DNA of 64,000 nt from positions 1,142,505 through 1,206,504 of the forward strand of contig SJOL01007707.1 of assembly GCA_004794785.1 (NCBI GenBank), read 5' to 3'. Positions 26,001 through 38,000 of this stretch are shown in pieces; within the stretch, counting starts at the first letter, position 1; every line of letters begins with the position of its first letter. A model generated the notes under the pieces. It searched no databases. It was not told where the DNA came from and saw only the letters and a program-made list of their open reading frames with translations. This DNA is from Opisthorchis felineus. Its lineage: Eukaryota > Platyhelminthes > Trematoda > Opisthorchiida > Opisthorchiidae. The position numbers and the translations under genes were made by a program.

Positions 26001-29000
26001 AATCTGCAAGGCACGGGTCGCGTTTGCTAATTTGAGACACCTATGGCGTCAAAGTGGTGTATCCCTAAACCTCAAGGGACGTGTGTGTGAAGCTACAGTG
26101 TGGGCTGTTTTGTTGTATAGCTGTGAGACTTGGCCTGTTCGAGCAGCGGAACTGAGGCATCTTCAGGTGTTCGACAATCGTTATCTCAGGACCATAGCTC
26201 GTGTAGGTTGGTGTCAGGGAATCCGTGACGAGGCAATTAGAAAGCGGCTTTTCGGTCGTGCAACGGGTACTTCCATTGAAGAATTTGTCCAGCACCAGAA
26301 GCCGCGTTGGTTGGGACACGTGTTGCGTATGCCTAATCATCGTTTGCCGAAGAGAGTGCTGTTTTCCATGCCCAGTTCGAAGCAGAGAGGTGGCCAACCC
26401 TTGACCTGGCAGAGGGGTATGAAGGAGATTACGAAACGTTTGGGTGTTGTCGGTGCTTCTCGCCTGTCAGGATTGGGACCGCGGGATCCTGACTGCGCCT
26501 GGTTGGAGACACTGCAAGATATGGCTGCCAACCGATGTCAGTGGCGATCTTGTTGTCAGTTTCTATCCAGATTGCCTGAATGAGTGTATGCATGTGTAGG
26601 CACCTCAGAATGATTGTGGTAAGCTAGCACTAAGTCCCTTCCCCTTCCACCTTTATTCTTTTCTTCACAATAAAGCTTTCAAAAAAATCATGGTTGTACG
26701 GCAGCGAAGCATCGGTGTTGAACACCGATGTCATGCTGTCGATGAGGATGATGACACTACCAGGAAGGAGGATAGCCCTTAATCACTGACGGTGGATAGA
26801 GTCGAACGAAGCGTGAAAGTCAATGAATCGAGTAATAGTTTGCTGCTGGGATTTCGCTAGGTGTTCCAAAAGTCGGTGTAGAATGACTATGTGTTCCACG
26901 CAGCTTCTCTTTGGGTGCGGAAACCGCCTTGGTTGAGTAGTACATCTTGTACTTTCGAAAATATTTCGACGAGGAGAGGAGCAAAAATCTTAGCGGCAAT
27001 ATCTGTGAGACTGAGCTCTCGATAATTTTCGCATACTGTTTTGTCACTTTTCTTGGGGATTAGGTGCATAATCGAGATACCCCATTGAGAATGGATAGAT
27101 TCGCCCTCTAACGTGGTACAAAATAGCGTGTTTAGATGCGGATGGGCACTACTCATATAGCTTAGGAAGAATGCCATCCTCTCCTGGAGCTTTCCCATTT
27201 TCAACGTGCTTGACAACCGCACTAATTTCTACTTGAATAGTCGTTTCGCAGTTAGTGCTATATGGCTCCGATGTCGATGTTTGGAAGCTTCCTGTCTGAA
27301 GATCGGGGTGGTTATGCAGTTGGTTGGTGCATTCCACCTGCTGTTTGTTCTTATCCGAGTAATTTGTTATCAGCTATCCGTTTTTATTGCGTAACAATGG
27401 TTGTATGGACTAGTTCTTATCAGAAGCAACAAATGGACGGAAAAGCTCAGGAAGGTCATCGACGTTCGCGGCCTTCTCCATATTAGACCAGTTTAAAATA
27501 CGTAGGTTTCTTGTCCACCTGGGTTGCGCTGAATCTTACTGAGAATCCCTTGTGTCCATCGGATCTAAGTTTGGTTGCAATGATGTATGCGCGATATCGT
27601 AATACAGTGGCACAAACCAAACAAGAACTCATTTGCCAGGGTAAAGCAGCTTCGGACATGTGCCAGCTGTATATGGGCCATCTGAATAGGTGGCGCGTCC
27701 AGTAGTCCCATATCTATGGGGAGAAGTGTCAGGCAGTTGCAGAAGAAAGCGAACACAGACGTCATGTGCATCCGTGTGGCCGATGATCCGTTCGTCCAAC
27801 AAACAACATTCTCTACTATGTCTAGTTGTTCCGGGCCAAGCCACCGTGAGCGTCTCAACGACTTACCTCGCCGTTCCTCGACAGTTTTCCGAATTGGGAT
27901 GCTGTTTAGGTCGGGTGCCGATCTGCTCAGCGTAAAGGGCGTCACGTGCGCGCATGTGACCGAACATTTGTTGGTCTATCTAATGTATATCAATATTTGC
28001 TGGAGCATCAGTAAATGACTTACTAATGCTTCTGTCCCATTTACTACCCTGTGCGCGCCAGTTCTCCCAGTGCGTCTGCTAGTCGTGTGAAGCGAGAGTG
28101 CTTCAACCCTGGAGTGACCGGTTCCCTAGTAATGACTTTCGTGGTGGTGCAACTCTGCCAATTTCTGACTTAATCGAAAACCAACCTGCTAATCCCAAAA
28201 CCGACCACTCATGGAGTGGGACTGTGCCGCAACAGCCAGGCATCTCATGTTTTTGCCTGATTCTGGCGTAACTAATCCAATTTCGTTACCTATCCGATAC
28301 TTGCGTGTAAATCAATACGGTGGATTACATAAGTACATACCCAATAAAACTCTGCTGACAAAGTTGTGTATCAATTTTTGTATGGACTTGTCCACCGAAA
28401 TATCAGGCCCAGTTTACGTCTCCAAGTTCAGTTAATTGCAAAAGGGAAGCCATCAGTTTGCTTCATAGGCTGATGCACATAACTGTGACCGGCTAGCCAA
28501 CTGTAATTCGGGTTGCATCGATGCTAAACAGACAGTTTGATTGATTGACCCAGGAAGGCTTCAGTTTGTTTACCGTCAAGACGTGTCACATCAAGGGGAC
28601 GGGTGTGAACACTGGCAGAAAAGTGCAAAGGAAAAATATTAATATTAGCAGGCCGTATCGCCAGTTGTCTCAATTCTGGTACATCACATTACCTTAAACA
28701 ATAGGGATTAAGCAAACGTCGGTGAAGTGAAGGAGTTCAAGACCGTTTCACATCTTGACGAATTACACTCATTCGCAAACTACATTGGTATTAACGACAG
28801 ACTCAAAGACCATCTCATATCTCAGTTGGTACGCTACTTGAGATACCGTAGTATAATTTCCTGGCAGAACACTACTCATAAGGTTTCTGAAAACTATTCA
28901 ACTGCCAGCTTCGCCCTCCTCTGGACTCACCAGTCAGGTAAGCCTAGTCCCTGAGTTTGAATTAAACTTATGTGCTGCTCGAATGTGAAGGGAGATTTAG

Positions 29001-32000
29001 TTGAGTTTTTCGTTAATACTAACGTAATTTGTAGATGGGTGTGTTTCATCTGCTGCGTAGTCTTTGCTCTTCAAGTGGGACGTAAGGTTAGTGGAATGGG
29101 GACTACGCCTGCTTGGTGAGCCCAAGAAGGACGAAACTGGTAGTGTGCTTACGAGTAGTGTGTCCTGCCACGAAAAATTCCACATTTTATTCAGTGCGAT
29201 ACCGGTGGCTGAAGTGACAAAACGTTCTGGGAGTTTGTTACTTACGTACAGTATAAATATGCCACCGCCAACTTTTAGGATTAAAAAACAACAGATGCCA
29301 TTTAGACTTGAGAATTGACAGTGTACCACATGATAACAGGGGCTGTCATGTCTAACTTGAATTAAACTAACGATACTTACGATCACCCTTCACAGATCGC
29401 TTAAACTGCTAATTTGAAGGGCTGTGTGATAACCATTGTGTAAAAGGTTAGTACAATACGGCTCGGTGAACTAGGCTCTGAAAAATGCTATGAAACGACA
29501 AAATATGGGTGGGACGTTCGGCTTCCTCATGGTGACCACCTCCTCCAAAACGAACATTGTCGGTGTCTCTTAGGAGTGGTCGCTCTAGGGAGGAGCATTC
29601 TATTAGTGAATTTCAGGTTTTCTCGGGGCTTACTTTTGAGATAGGCTCACTTCGTTACGCAGTGTTGGCTGTATTAGTAATTACGCTTTTGCATATTTAG
29701 CACTTACACGTAAGGTCTAAATTGGGATCATTTTGGTCGTTTTCCGCAAGTGGTCTTCATTGGTGAAATTCGGGGCTCACCTTCATGCGATGTCAGCATT
29801 CAGTGAGTAGATTTGAAGAAAGGTTTGACCATGGTCTTTCGTATACACAGATCCAATGTCATCGCTGACCATGTTCTGCAGATTCAAATTAGGAAAATGT
29901 CATCGGCAACAGACATTTGTTTTTTCTCTTCCTTATATCTGTCCATTAAACTGCGCTGGCAGCTTCAGCGCTTCACAATTCTGTGAACTTTTTTTATCGC
30001 GTCCAAGTTGCTAAAGTCTGTCTTTTTCCCATCGGCTTAACTACGGATGAGGGCTGTGCGATTCATCAACCTGTCTGCATAACCTGGTTTTCATGAATTG
30101 TTTGTTGAAACAACCACTAACTTCTGATTATTTTCCAACCACTCAGGGCTATTTCCAACTTAAAGCTGGCCCGGGATCATGGCACCTGAACATTCGTGCT
30201 GGTCGGTCGAGAGAGTTTTACACCATGGCTGAGTGAGTTCACCTATATCTGCATTGCATACATTTTCTTACCATATCACTGAGTAAACCATGGGATCGTG
30301 CATACGGTAGAACCTGAATTGGCTGTTCAACAGGTCAGATCCACATTCCACACGATTGTTGAGGTGCGTCATACAATAATAATACTGTTACTCTTTATGT
30401 CATATCACATCAGCACTCACGATGATAGTTTTTACTGCCTTGGGAAGAGCAAGCAATTGCTCGGTTTCAAACAAGTAAGGCTGATCAATACGAGTTGCTC
30501 AGTTTCCACCACACGTCATGGTTGTCTGGGTTCGTCAAAGCTATTTTTCTACAGAAAGGACACACGTGTTGTTGATTTCGTAGGTGTGTTTAAAAGATGC
30601 AATAGCTATCATGTGGCGCGATGTTCGCTTTGGGTTTTTTTATTGCTGTAAATACCTAGCACGTAAATAAATAAATACCTAGCCATGCTATTGCTATTGT
30701 AACAACAAGATTGTGGTGGTATGTAACGGCTGGTTTGAAAACCCAAAGGTTATCCCATTAAACCTTCCGCTTGTTGCGGACTTCAGAACATCCCTTTATG
30801 CGAATATGGCCAAGCTCCCACTTAAAATACTGTTTGCCCACATTATCACATTCCCATTGTGTGAAGGGTATTCAATTCGTTTCACCGCAGGTCCTTGTGA
30901 ATGCACGCGTCTGTCTGTGATCAGCTGATATAAGCGTAAAGATAAGCGCACAAATCAAGTGAATCAAGCAATTTTTAAGAAAAGACGATCGTCGCTGAGT
31001 CACGTCGCGTTCTCTGTAGAACAAATTCGTGTTTATGCTTGAACTTAGTCCCCAAAGTCAAAGAATGGGAGTGATTATCCTAGTGAGACATGTTATTAAT
31101 CGAACAACGCTCTTTATAATGTCCAAATTCCCAATGTCCGTTTTCGATCGTTCCCATAGTCATCACCACTATCATTGACAACACCAGATGAGAACACCGG
31201 TGCTTCACTACCGTAGGGTCCCATAGATGAATACTGCACAGAGATTTTACTACACACAATTGTTGCGGATTAGAGAATATTTTGCAGTACACAACCGAGT
31301 AAGGTTTACACTTTTTGGCAATACTAAAACTCGGTTCTTCCTTTTTTTCGACTGGGAAATTTTAGTGCCTACTATTGCTTAACGTAGTCAAATAACCTGT
31401 TCCTGATAGTCATTCGTGATTTTTCGTCCCCAGAACGCCTGTACCATCCATCAGCTATAGTCATCCGTCATGCTATCCGCAGCTGCAGGGAAATATTGTC
31501 TGCAGTCTTCTGCTTTGTATATTTCAGTAGCTCATCAAGAGAGGTATTCTAATTGTGTTACACTAATCTCCACATCACTTTTTTTTATGAGGATTAGCAG
31601 TGCAATTATTCCATTTCTACCGTTTTAATTATTTGGGATGAACATGACTGTTACTTCTAGCACATGAATGGGCAGTACCTGCACTTTTCAGCGATCTTTT
31701 TTCTTGTGCCCATAGTGAAGAAGATGTGGGAACGTCTTTGGGTTCTTTCGGACTGTTAACCACCATTGACAACTTTCGATCGAAAATTATTTCGGTGCGT
31801 GTCACAAAACGACCTGAGCGTATGACCGAAAACCTGCTCGATGAGTCTGAGAAGGTCACCTCAAAGAAACCAGAGGAGTCCTGGAGTTGGTTGTACAAAA
31901 ACTCACAAGTCTGGTCTACCCTGTCCGACTATGCTGAAGCCTTTTGTCCATCTTGGTTGACTAGGTGAGTGCCTGTGTGAACGGAGGTGTGGGTTTAGAG

Positions 32001-35000
32001 ACTAGCTTCCACTACACCTTCCCAATTTTTTTGTTTCATGTGCAATACTAATCATGTTTCACCCTCGGGAGTTTCTCGTAGTTACACTGACCTTACACGG
32101 ACTCAGTGGTATTTTATTAGTAGAACGCTCAGCTGCGCAACCGTGTGCATGCATCGGAAGGATCGTTATACAGGTACATTCATATGTTTGAATATCAAGC
32201 ACAGTTGTTTCCTCCATAAGCTGCCTCTCAACATGCAACGCGCACTCCTTAGATTCTAGCTAACCGAATAAATTCTACCATAGGGTATAGCCCCAAGTAA
32301 GAAAGAAAACTCCCAGAACTCAACAAGAAATATCTTTTAAGACTTCCTATCCATAATGTGAAGCGGTTTTCGACCATTACTCAAAACCGAATGTGTGTTT
32401 TAAGCGTGACTTTGTTGGTTTAGTTGCTAGAGTCAAAAATGGTTTCATTGCTTAGCTTGACCACCATGTACATTCGGATTGAGTTTATCAATCAGAATGA
32501 GATATGAGCTGGTTGTAACCCTCGTATCGTGCATTGTTTACCCGTTGTTCGTAATGTGTAAGCTCAAACGGGATGTGTCGAGCCCTAAAACTGACTGCAT
32601 GGTTGAACCGGCAGGGATCTTTCAGTCGCTACCTTTGATGAATGTTGCATCAATTGCTGCTGCCTGTAGTTCGTATTTTCGAGAGCAGCTGGCCGGTCTG
32701 TCACATTACTGGTTAGCTGTGTGCTTGAGTTGTGTATGGCCTTGATACAGTTTTTACTTGGCGAAAAGTGCATTCCTTGCCTGATTGCTTCGATGGTTTC
32801 GTGAGTCATCCAGTAACTGATACTGTATGACCAACCCATTTGCGTACTAATTGATGTGGGCGGGTGATTCAATGAGTGGATCTCTTGTTCATGATGTTTT
32901 CCAGCCGAATATGCACTTTCAAGTTGGTCTCTCTATTCACTTCGGGCGACATTCAAAATACCAAAGTGACTTTCCTTCATGAGCACTGCTCTGATGCTTG
33001 CAACCCCCCGCTCTCATTTGTGTCCATCACCGCCACATTGAGGTCTATAAATTCGAAACCAGTCCATCCTGACTCATAATTGCCGAATACTAGCGAAATT
33101 TTTCAATTGAACACTCTAACTCATAACAGCATGGTAGTTTATGGTGTGTAGGTGCGAAATGCTTTCACCACCAAAACAAGTCATGTGGAGTACTAAATCG
33201 AAAGAAAATATGACATTTGTGCATATGTTCGTCAAAGTCCGATTAGAACACCCGTTTTTTGTTTTTCGAACGAATTTCGAATTGTTTGGCTGGCTAGCGA
33301 AAACTCTGTTTGGAGAGGTTCTTCAAGCGGAGTTTTTTCTAACTCGCATAGCAACCGGTGAAACAAACGATCTCAAGGGGAGTTGCTTATCCATTAGATG
33401 ATAAACGCAAAGCTTGCAGTTATCCGCTACACATATCTGTTTATGTTCCCCTATCTTTGAACGGTAACGGTGTCTCCACTCCACTTAGGGGTAGAATGAA
33501 TACTGCCGTTATCCAGACGTAACTTGCCACTAGGTTGATTTCCATCGAAGAAACGACATATGTTTCGGCAAATACACTCATTTGCCTACCAGTTTGATTT
33601 TCACGGGAGGATCACATGATTCCCAGCTGAATCTTTCGTTTACGCTGTCCTTCAACTGAATGTGCTGCACCACGCCGCCTCTTGTTTCACTTGGTACATG
33701 CGGTTGACAGAGATCCGAGGAGTGCACCTACCAGGAAGTACTAAACCCGTCGTGGGCTGTCGAAGGGCCTTCAGAAACGGTATGAATAATGTGTTACGTC
33801 TGTACAATATATTGCGATATCTCGAATATCATACAAACCGAAACATACTATGGCCTGGTTCAACACATTCAGTTGATGAAGAACCTCATAAACGAGTGAT
33901 TCAGCTGGGATTCGAGCGAGTCTCCCTTGAGAACCAAATTGGTGTGTAAATGAGTGCAATTTGGATTCAAGTAGAACATCAAGTTGACGGAAACTCGGGG
34001 ACTGCACCCGACTGTTGAGCGTCAAGGAGGGCGACTCTGATGATGGGCTGCCGAACAGTTTTCAGCAACCTTCTGAGCAGTATGTTACGTCTAAACACAT
34101 GTTTCGGTTGCACAGATCGATGAGCTTGTATCTGTGTTATTCTGTGTTAATCAAGATACGCTAGGCGCATTGCCAAATACCCATCGGCTCGTTTCTCTAC
34201 GCGTGTGTAGTGTCGACTGATCACCGTGAAGCACTTGCAGAAAACGGGTCGAATATTGCCTGCACATGGCAATGCGTCTCAAGTCACACACTAACTCTCG
34301 TGCTTTTGACAACCCGTCTGGTTTTCTTCCTTTCAGTCTCGTTCCTATATCTGTCATCCTTGTCCTGATGGCTAGTACTGATCGCATCTGACGCAGATGC
34401 CCACTCACTGATTGTCTGTCAGCGTGGATGCTGTCTACCTTCGATCTTATAGTTAGTCTCCAGACCCATTCTTTCTAGATTCATCACTCGGTGGTCTTGT
34501 ATCTTTTGACGAATCTAATTTTTAAATTGATGTCTACTCTTCCTACTCCTGAAAAATTATCTACGAGATCAATTTAGGGTGTTATGCATGTTCCGTTCCT
34601 ATCTACTTTGGTCGGAACAATTTGTGCGCTTCTGCAAAGTACCATTTCATTGGCACTTTCCATCTTGTTTATGTAGTTCGGAATGTTTTAGATCCCGATG
34701 TGGAACGCCCCTGATCCTCGATCCTCTTTTGGACTACGTTACACAGAAACGGATTATGTAGTTTAATACCGAACGATTGAAGTGATCTTGTGAACGGTGA
34801 TGTGAATTTTCATCTTGTAGTCTCTTCTCACATTAGTATAAACCGACTTCATCCAACGATCGATCCACTGTTGTCCTGAATGCGGAACAGTACCAGACTC
34901 CAGCATCTTGCGGAGCAACATAGCTATTGGATATTAAAAATCCTGCCTGTTACTATTCGAGGACATTCCGTTTGTCAGGTGTTATTCCTCCGAATTAGGG

Positions 35001-38000
35001 GACGCTGTGAGCAAACGGAAGAACCACGGATGAGTCTGCCGTTATCAGTCATTCCAATTTTTTCTGTTCCTTGGAGGTTATTACGGGATTCCTTCAAAAA
35101 TTCAACAATGCTTTTCGCAAAGGAGAAGCACTTTCGTATTCTTTCATCCTCAAGAACCGAGATAGGGAGGATTCTGGGAAACACATGTTTGGTTCGCATG
35201 TTCAGTTCAACAAACTAAAGCCCGTTGTAATCAGATGACTGGAGACTGGTCATTTCAGAAACAAATTACACACCCAGAGTGAATTATCAGCTGTTCAGTA
35301 TGGGAATTCCAAAGGAAAAATATTGACTCCAAGTGAATACATAATTAAGGGACGCGATCGTCCTGAAAATATCGGCTAACGTAGAAGCCGTTCTTTTGGG
35401 TGGATGACAGGAAGATCAATTAAATCGGAACCATTCACAAGTTAATTTACTGCTTAGTAGATTTTGAAATTCAGGGTGTGTGCTCGATATCGGAATTGTT
35501 CTGGCTAAATGTTGAACGAGGAATGAATAAAATCACACCAAACGTGCTTTACAAAGCACGCCACCTATTTCAAACTGCTTGTTCGTCCTCCCGTCTTGTT
35601 TCCTCTTGGCTGAACACATGGCACGACCTTAAACGATGTACGCCTTTGTTACTTGTGTCCAATACAACCGACTATCTCTTAGCTAGTCCTTTCTATGTTC
35701 TGTTAAGAGGTAATTCAGCTCTGTGTTTTGCATCAATGACACGTTTTCTATGTGATACTCTATCGTGTGAAATCTGACCTGCAACTGCTCAGTTTGTTCC
35801 TGTCAAGCATGATATTCTAACTGTCTCAGTTTTCACTCATAATACTATTGGTCCGTTCGTTCATTAGTTATTGGGGATCGCAACACTTATCGCTTGTTTT
35901 TTCGCGGTCACTTGGACAAAACCGATGTCTGTTGTGTTTGTTTTTCTCAACTTCCATACAGCTAATCACCTCATGATTTTACTCTGGCTGAGAAGGACTG
36001 TGTCCTTGTGTTCTTCGTACTTCTAAAAATTTTTGAAATTCGGTCGACTCATGGTCTTCCTTTCGGTATATTTCTGGTGAAATTATCCTTGGTTTCATCT
36101 CTTATGCTTTTCCCTGTATTTCCAGCCTTCGCAAGTCTTTGCAGACTCATCTACCATGGCAGAAATGTTCACACAAGGTCGAAACGATCAACGTGTTCTC
36201 TCTGGCTTCTGGGCATCTTTACGAAAGACTTCTTCGGTGAGTTTTCACCTGCGATATGTTTGCTTGTGGACGAATTTGGCTTGTCGGTTCATAATTCCCT
36301 CAGGCTGCATGGCACATGTGAACGGAAAGCGTCACAGCTGAATGATTTATTTGTGGTAAATGAATGCAGGCGTACCTCCTTGGTGTTAGTTGGCGTAGAT
36401 AGTGGGAGAACAACGCTATGGTCCGCATTGATTGTGAGATCATTTTCAGATGTTTTAACCTTCATGCTACTTTCAAATGACCTCTGAGTTATTTTTGGAA
36501 CACTGAGGAGTAGCTTTGCCGGAATCCCCTAATTACTTTTCTTGTTAACGAAATCCATATAAACACTCAGTCGCCCGTTCTTTTGCAGTACGTTTATGGT
36601 TAAGTCAAAACTTCAACTAGTTTTGTGCTTGATCCTTGACTGGACCGAATTAAATGCATCCTGAACTCATAGCCTGACAGCCGTTAGTCACAAACCTCTC
36701 AGCTGTACGATTCATTCATCCACGAATTGGGAATCTGTCTTTAGTCTAACAATAAACTTATGGAAAGTAATTCAGTGTCTTGTCAACGAGATCTGAATTT
36801 CTGTCAGCAAATGGATTATCGTCCGCGACCGGTGTCTATCCCCGGCCCGAAGTGATGTCCTATTTGAATACGGACTTACATGTCGCCTACATCTGCTCTG
36901 CTGATGTTGGCTTTGGATTCGGTAAATTACTACATCCTTTTCGACTGTCCTCATTCAGTGGACAGGATTTTAGTAATTGTTTCTGTGCTTAGTATCTGAA
37001 ACGCTGCAGTATACTTTGAGAACTAGCTAGTGGATTTTGCCTCAGCTGGCTTGAACAAAAATCAACCAGAATAGTTAACTGTATCTCGTTCAACTCGGTT
37101 TAACTCCGAACTTTTGCGAACATTTCCCAGTGATTGTTTCTGGTATGGATTTACTCCTTTTTTTACTTCACTGTCTTTATTTGCACAGAATTATGATGCT
37201 AACCGTAATCAGGCATACCAAGTCTCCGGTGAAATTCTGGTTCTTGAAAAACTACCTGTCACCCACCTTCAAAGACTTTATTCCACACATGGCCGCTGAA
37301 TATGGCTTCGAATATGAACTCGTCCAGTACCAGTGGCCCAGATGGTTGCATGCACAAACGGAGAAACAGCGCATCATATGGGGACACAAAATCCTATTTC
37401 TCGACGTTCTGTTTCCATTGAATGTCACCAAGATTATCTTTGTCGATGCTGATCAGGTAAGACTCCGGCTCAAAAAAGCTGTTAATAGTTCTACGTCCTC
37501 ATCGTGACTAAAGCCTCATTGTCCTGTACCGCTTACACCACCCAAATTGGCTACAGGGGAGAACCTACATGGCCATTTATTTCGAATTTGAAAGACTGTT
37601 CGGACTGTTCTCAATGTACAGTCACATTATGTCTCAGAAGCCCACGATTCGGGAGAAAACGGACGCAGACCTCATTTCACATGTTTTTCGAAGCAACTAT
37701 AATATCCTGTAGAAAGCGTATCCCGAAATCATCAGTGTGGTTATCGTGCTTTCATCTCGATTTCACTGTGCGCTTAAAGATGCTCATATAAACCCACGTC
37801 CTCTGGTGTGTACATAGAGATAAGCCACATGTTGGTGCATGGCTTTACTAGCCGTTTGGTTACCACTCCACTGGTTTTCTTCTGAGATTTCGTAACACCA
37901 GAGGACGTGTATCTTAGAAATGAGCTCATTCGTTCATGTCAAAACGAGTCTTTCATATGTTTCACTCCACTGTTCTAACCTAGACCTGCATTCTCACCCT

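Larger units (their letters stand above)
24715..26760 (+). mobile_element. RTE-clade non-LTR retrotransposon, 5'-truncated and inactivated
   Basis: This is a reverse transcriptase of the kind common in flukes. It has the order [103 protein letters not shown] and [20 protein letters not shown]. The usual catalytic F/YADD is YAVD (25775-25786), which removes one catalytic aspartate. A UAG at 25178-25180 interrupts the frame. Near 25955-25960 a small deletion with a frameshift removes the block normally found before the C-terminal domain, whose coding resumes in another frame ([20 protein letters not shown]...[16 protein letters not shown]). No endonuclease domain was found upstream. The 3' end has tgtcatgctgtcgatgagga and short GAT repeats. 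Confidence 0.92.
23817..30146. other. Intron between exons k and l, 6.3 kb
   Basis: The longest UGGT intron. It carries the RTE element, an opposing LINE fragment and family A repeats at 28.7-29.2 kb. No conserved feature was recognised in 23817-24714, 27345-28750 or 29175-30146. Confidence 0.65.
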
